NCBI GenBank assembly: GCA_009788135.1
Contig: WQSA01000142.1
Span: forward strand, 1 to 5,969
DNA length: 5,969 nt
From: Candidatus Fibrimonadales bacterium
Lineage (GTDB): Bacteria > Fibrobacterota > Fibrobacteria > Fibrobacterales > Fibrobacteraceae
Direction of reading: 5' to 3'
Below the pieces are notes generated by a model. The model was not told the DNA's origin. It made no database searches and worked only from the letters and a program-made list of their open reading frames with translations. A program made the translations under genes and the position numbers. Each line of letters opens with the position of its first letter. The first letter of the stretch is position 1. Below, in pieces: positions 5,671 through 5,969 of the stretch.

Positions 5671-5969
5671 CTAGAAAAAGATATGCACCGCAATTCCCGC
5701 CGCAAGCAAGCTTCCCCCTACTGTTAGCCCAATGTTCCGCATTTGCCGAGCGTCATTGGCTTTTTGCAATGCTTTTTTGTCGTTGCTTGGCATTTTTTTG
5801 TAGTCATCGTAGAGCGAGTTAGAGTTTATGTGCTGATAAATTCCAAATCCCAGAGCGGCGGCTCCGAGGAGGTCGAGGCTCAGAGCGATGTAGAATGGCG
5901 TTTTGGACTTCTTGTCTAATTGAGAATTGAGAGTTGAGAATTGAGAATTGTCGCTTAGCTTCTGTTCTT
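5671..5969 (-). CDS. C-terminal part of an unrecognised protein with two membrane segments (5' end outside window)
   Basis: The - strand is open from the right edge of the window to a TAG at 5673-5671, giving 98 visible codons. This gene is too fragmentary for me to assign a function. A polar stretch rich in Ser, Asn and Gln (visible residues 1-23) leads to a hydrophobic segment at about 24-48 (FYIALSLDLLGAAALGFGIY). A charged loop follows at about 49-77 with spaced tyrosines and basic/acidic residues (NSLYDDYKKM, NDARQMRN). A second hydrophobic segment runs from about 78 to 98 and ends IAVHIFF at the C-terminus. This 'segment - short helical loop - segment' tail resembles C-terminal membrane anchors of envelope proteins, but that is resemblance only. 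There is no plausible internal start, since the first in-frame ATG is at visible residue 59, so the gene begins beyond the window. It contains a 7-bp tandem repeat. spmAB follows 9 nt later in the same frame, suggesting one operon. Confidence 0.75.
   Translation of the reverse strand, partial: EQKLSDNSQFSTLNSQLDKKSKTPFYIALSLDLLGAAALGFGIYQHINSNSLYDDYKKMPSNDKKALQKANDARQMRNIGLTVGGSLLAAGIAVHIFF
5918..5949. repeat. 7-bp tandem repeat within coding sequence
   Basis: Read on the coding (-) strand, the unit AATTCTC occurs four times in a row followed by AATT. The third copy is AACTCTC, one base different. The repeat lies inside the open frame of the partial membrane-protein gene, where it encodes a seven-residue period (NSQFSTL then NSQL). 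Because 7 is not a multiple of 3, a change in copy number would shift the frame. Losing one unit puts a TAG directly after the repeat. Gaining one gives about 33 altered codons before a TAA. In both cases the two membrane segments are lost. Confidence 0.85.

Noticed and set aside
5659..5673. TAG read as an amino acid throughout this genome
   Set aside because: trmH and spmAB both end in TAG exactly where their families end, so TAG acts as a stop here.
5266..5727. A 153-codon open frame on the + strand opposite spmAB
   Set aside because: It is antisense to conserved SpmA motifs and its product has the His/Lys/Gln-rich look of a reverse-frame translation; it also crosses the junction of two real genes.
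1..5969. CRISPR arrays, tRNA or rRNA genes, insertion sequences, phage genes
   Set aside because: No regularly spaced direct repeats, no cloverleaf or rRNA-like segments, no transposase or integrase frames, and almost all bases are in the genes described.

Overview
The window is compact protein-coding chromosome of about mid-40s % G+C (estimated by eye) from a diderm (Gram-negative-type) bacterium. The evidence for two membranes is direct: a full-length BamA/Omp85 with a signal peptide, five POTRA domains and a 16-strand-type barrel ending in phenylalanine. Start sites mostly lack a Shine-Dalgarno sequence. An SpmA-SpmB fusion is present although nothing else here suggests sporulation. The overall look of the proteins reminds me of Fibrobacterota or a neighbouring FCB-group lineage. 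That is recollection, not a search, and should be treated as a weak guess.

Layout from left to right: (1) positions 2-58 may hold the last few codons of a rightward gene, weakly supported. (2) 51-1019, leftward, is galE (UDP-glucose 4-epimerase), complete. (3) 1024-3780, leftward, is bamA, complete. Only 4 nt separate it from galE, so bamA-galE is probably one transcript. (4) 3781-3824 is a 44-bp AT-rich divergent intergenic region, which must hold or border the bamA and trmH start signals. (5) 3825-4454, rightward, is trmH, a SPOUT 2'-O-ribose tRNA methyltransferase. (6) 4426-5661, leftward, is a fused spmA-spmB gene whose end overlaps the end of trmH by 29 bp. (7) 5671-5967, leftward and cut by the window edge, is the C-terminal part of an unrecognised protein with two membrane segments. 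It lies 9 nt upstream of spmAB in the same reading frame. There are no gene-free stretches longer than about 50 bases, and I saw no tRNA, rRNA, CRISPR or insertion sequence.

Functionally, the bamA-galE pair joins outer-membrane protein assembly with nucleotide-sugar supply for surface glycans; both serve the envelope, but the pairing does not prove a shared role. trmH and the spmAB unit are housekeeping or poorly understood membrane functions.

I do not see a clearly new multi-gene system. The points most worth following are: a roughly 145-residue basic insertion inside the third POTRA domain of BamA; a 7-bp tandem repeat inside the coding sequence of the truncated membrane-protein gene, where gain or loss of a unit would shift the frame before the membrane segments; and a single in-frame TAG separating that gene from the GTG-started spmAB.
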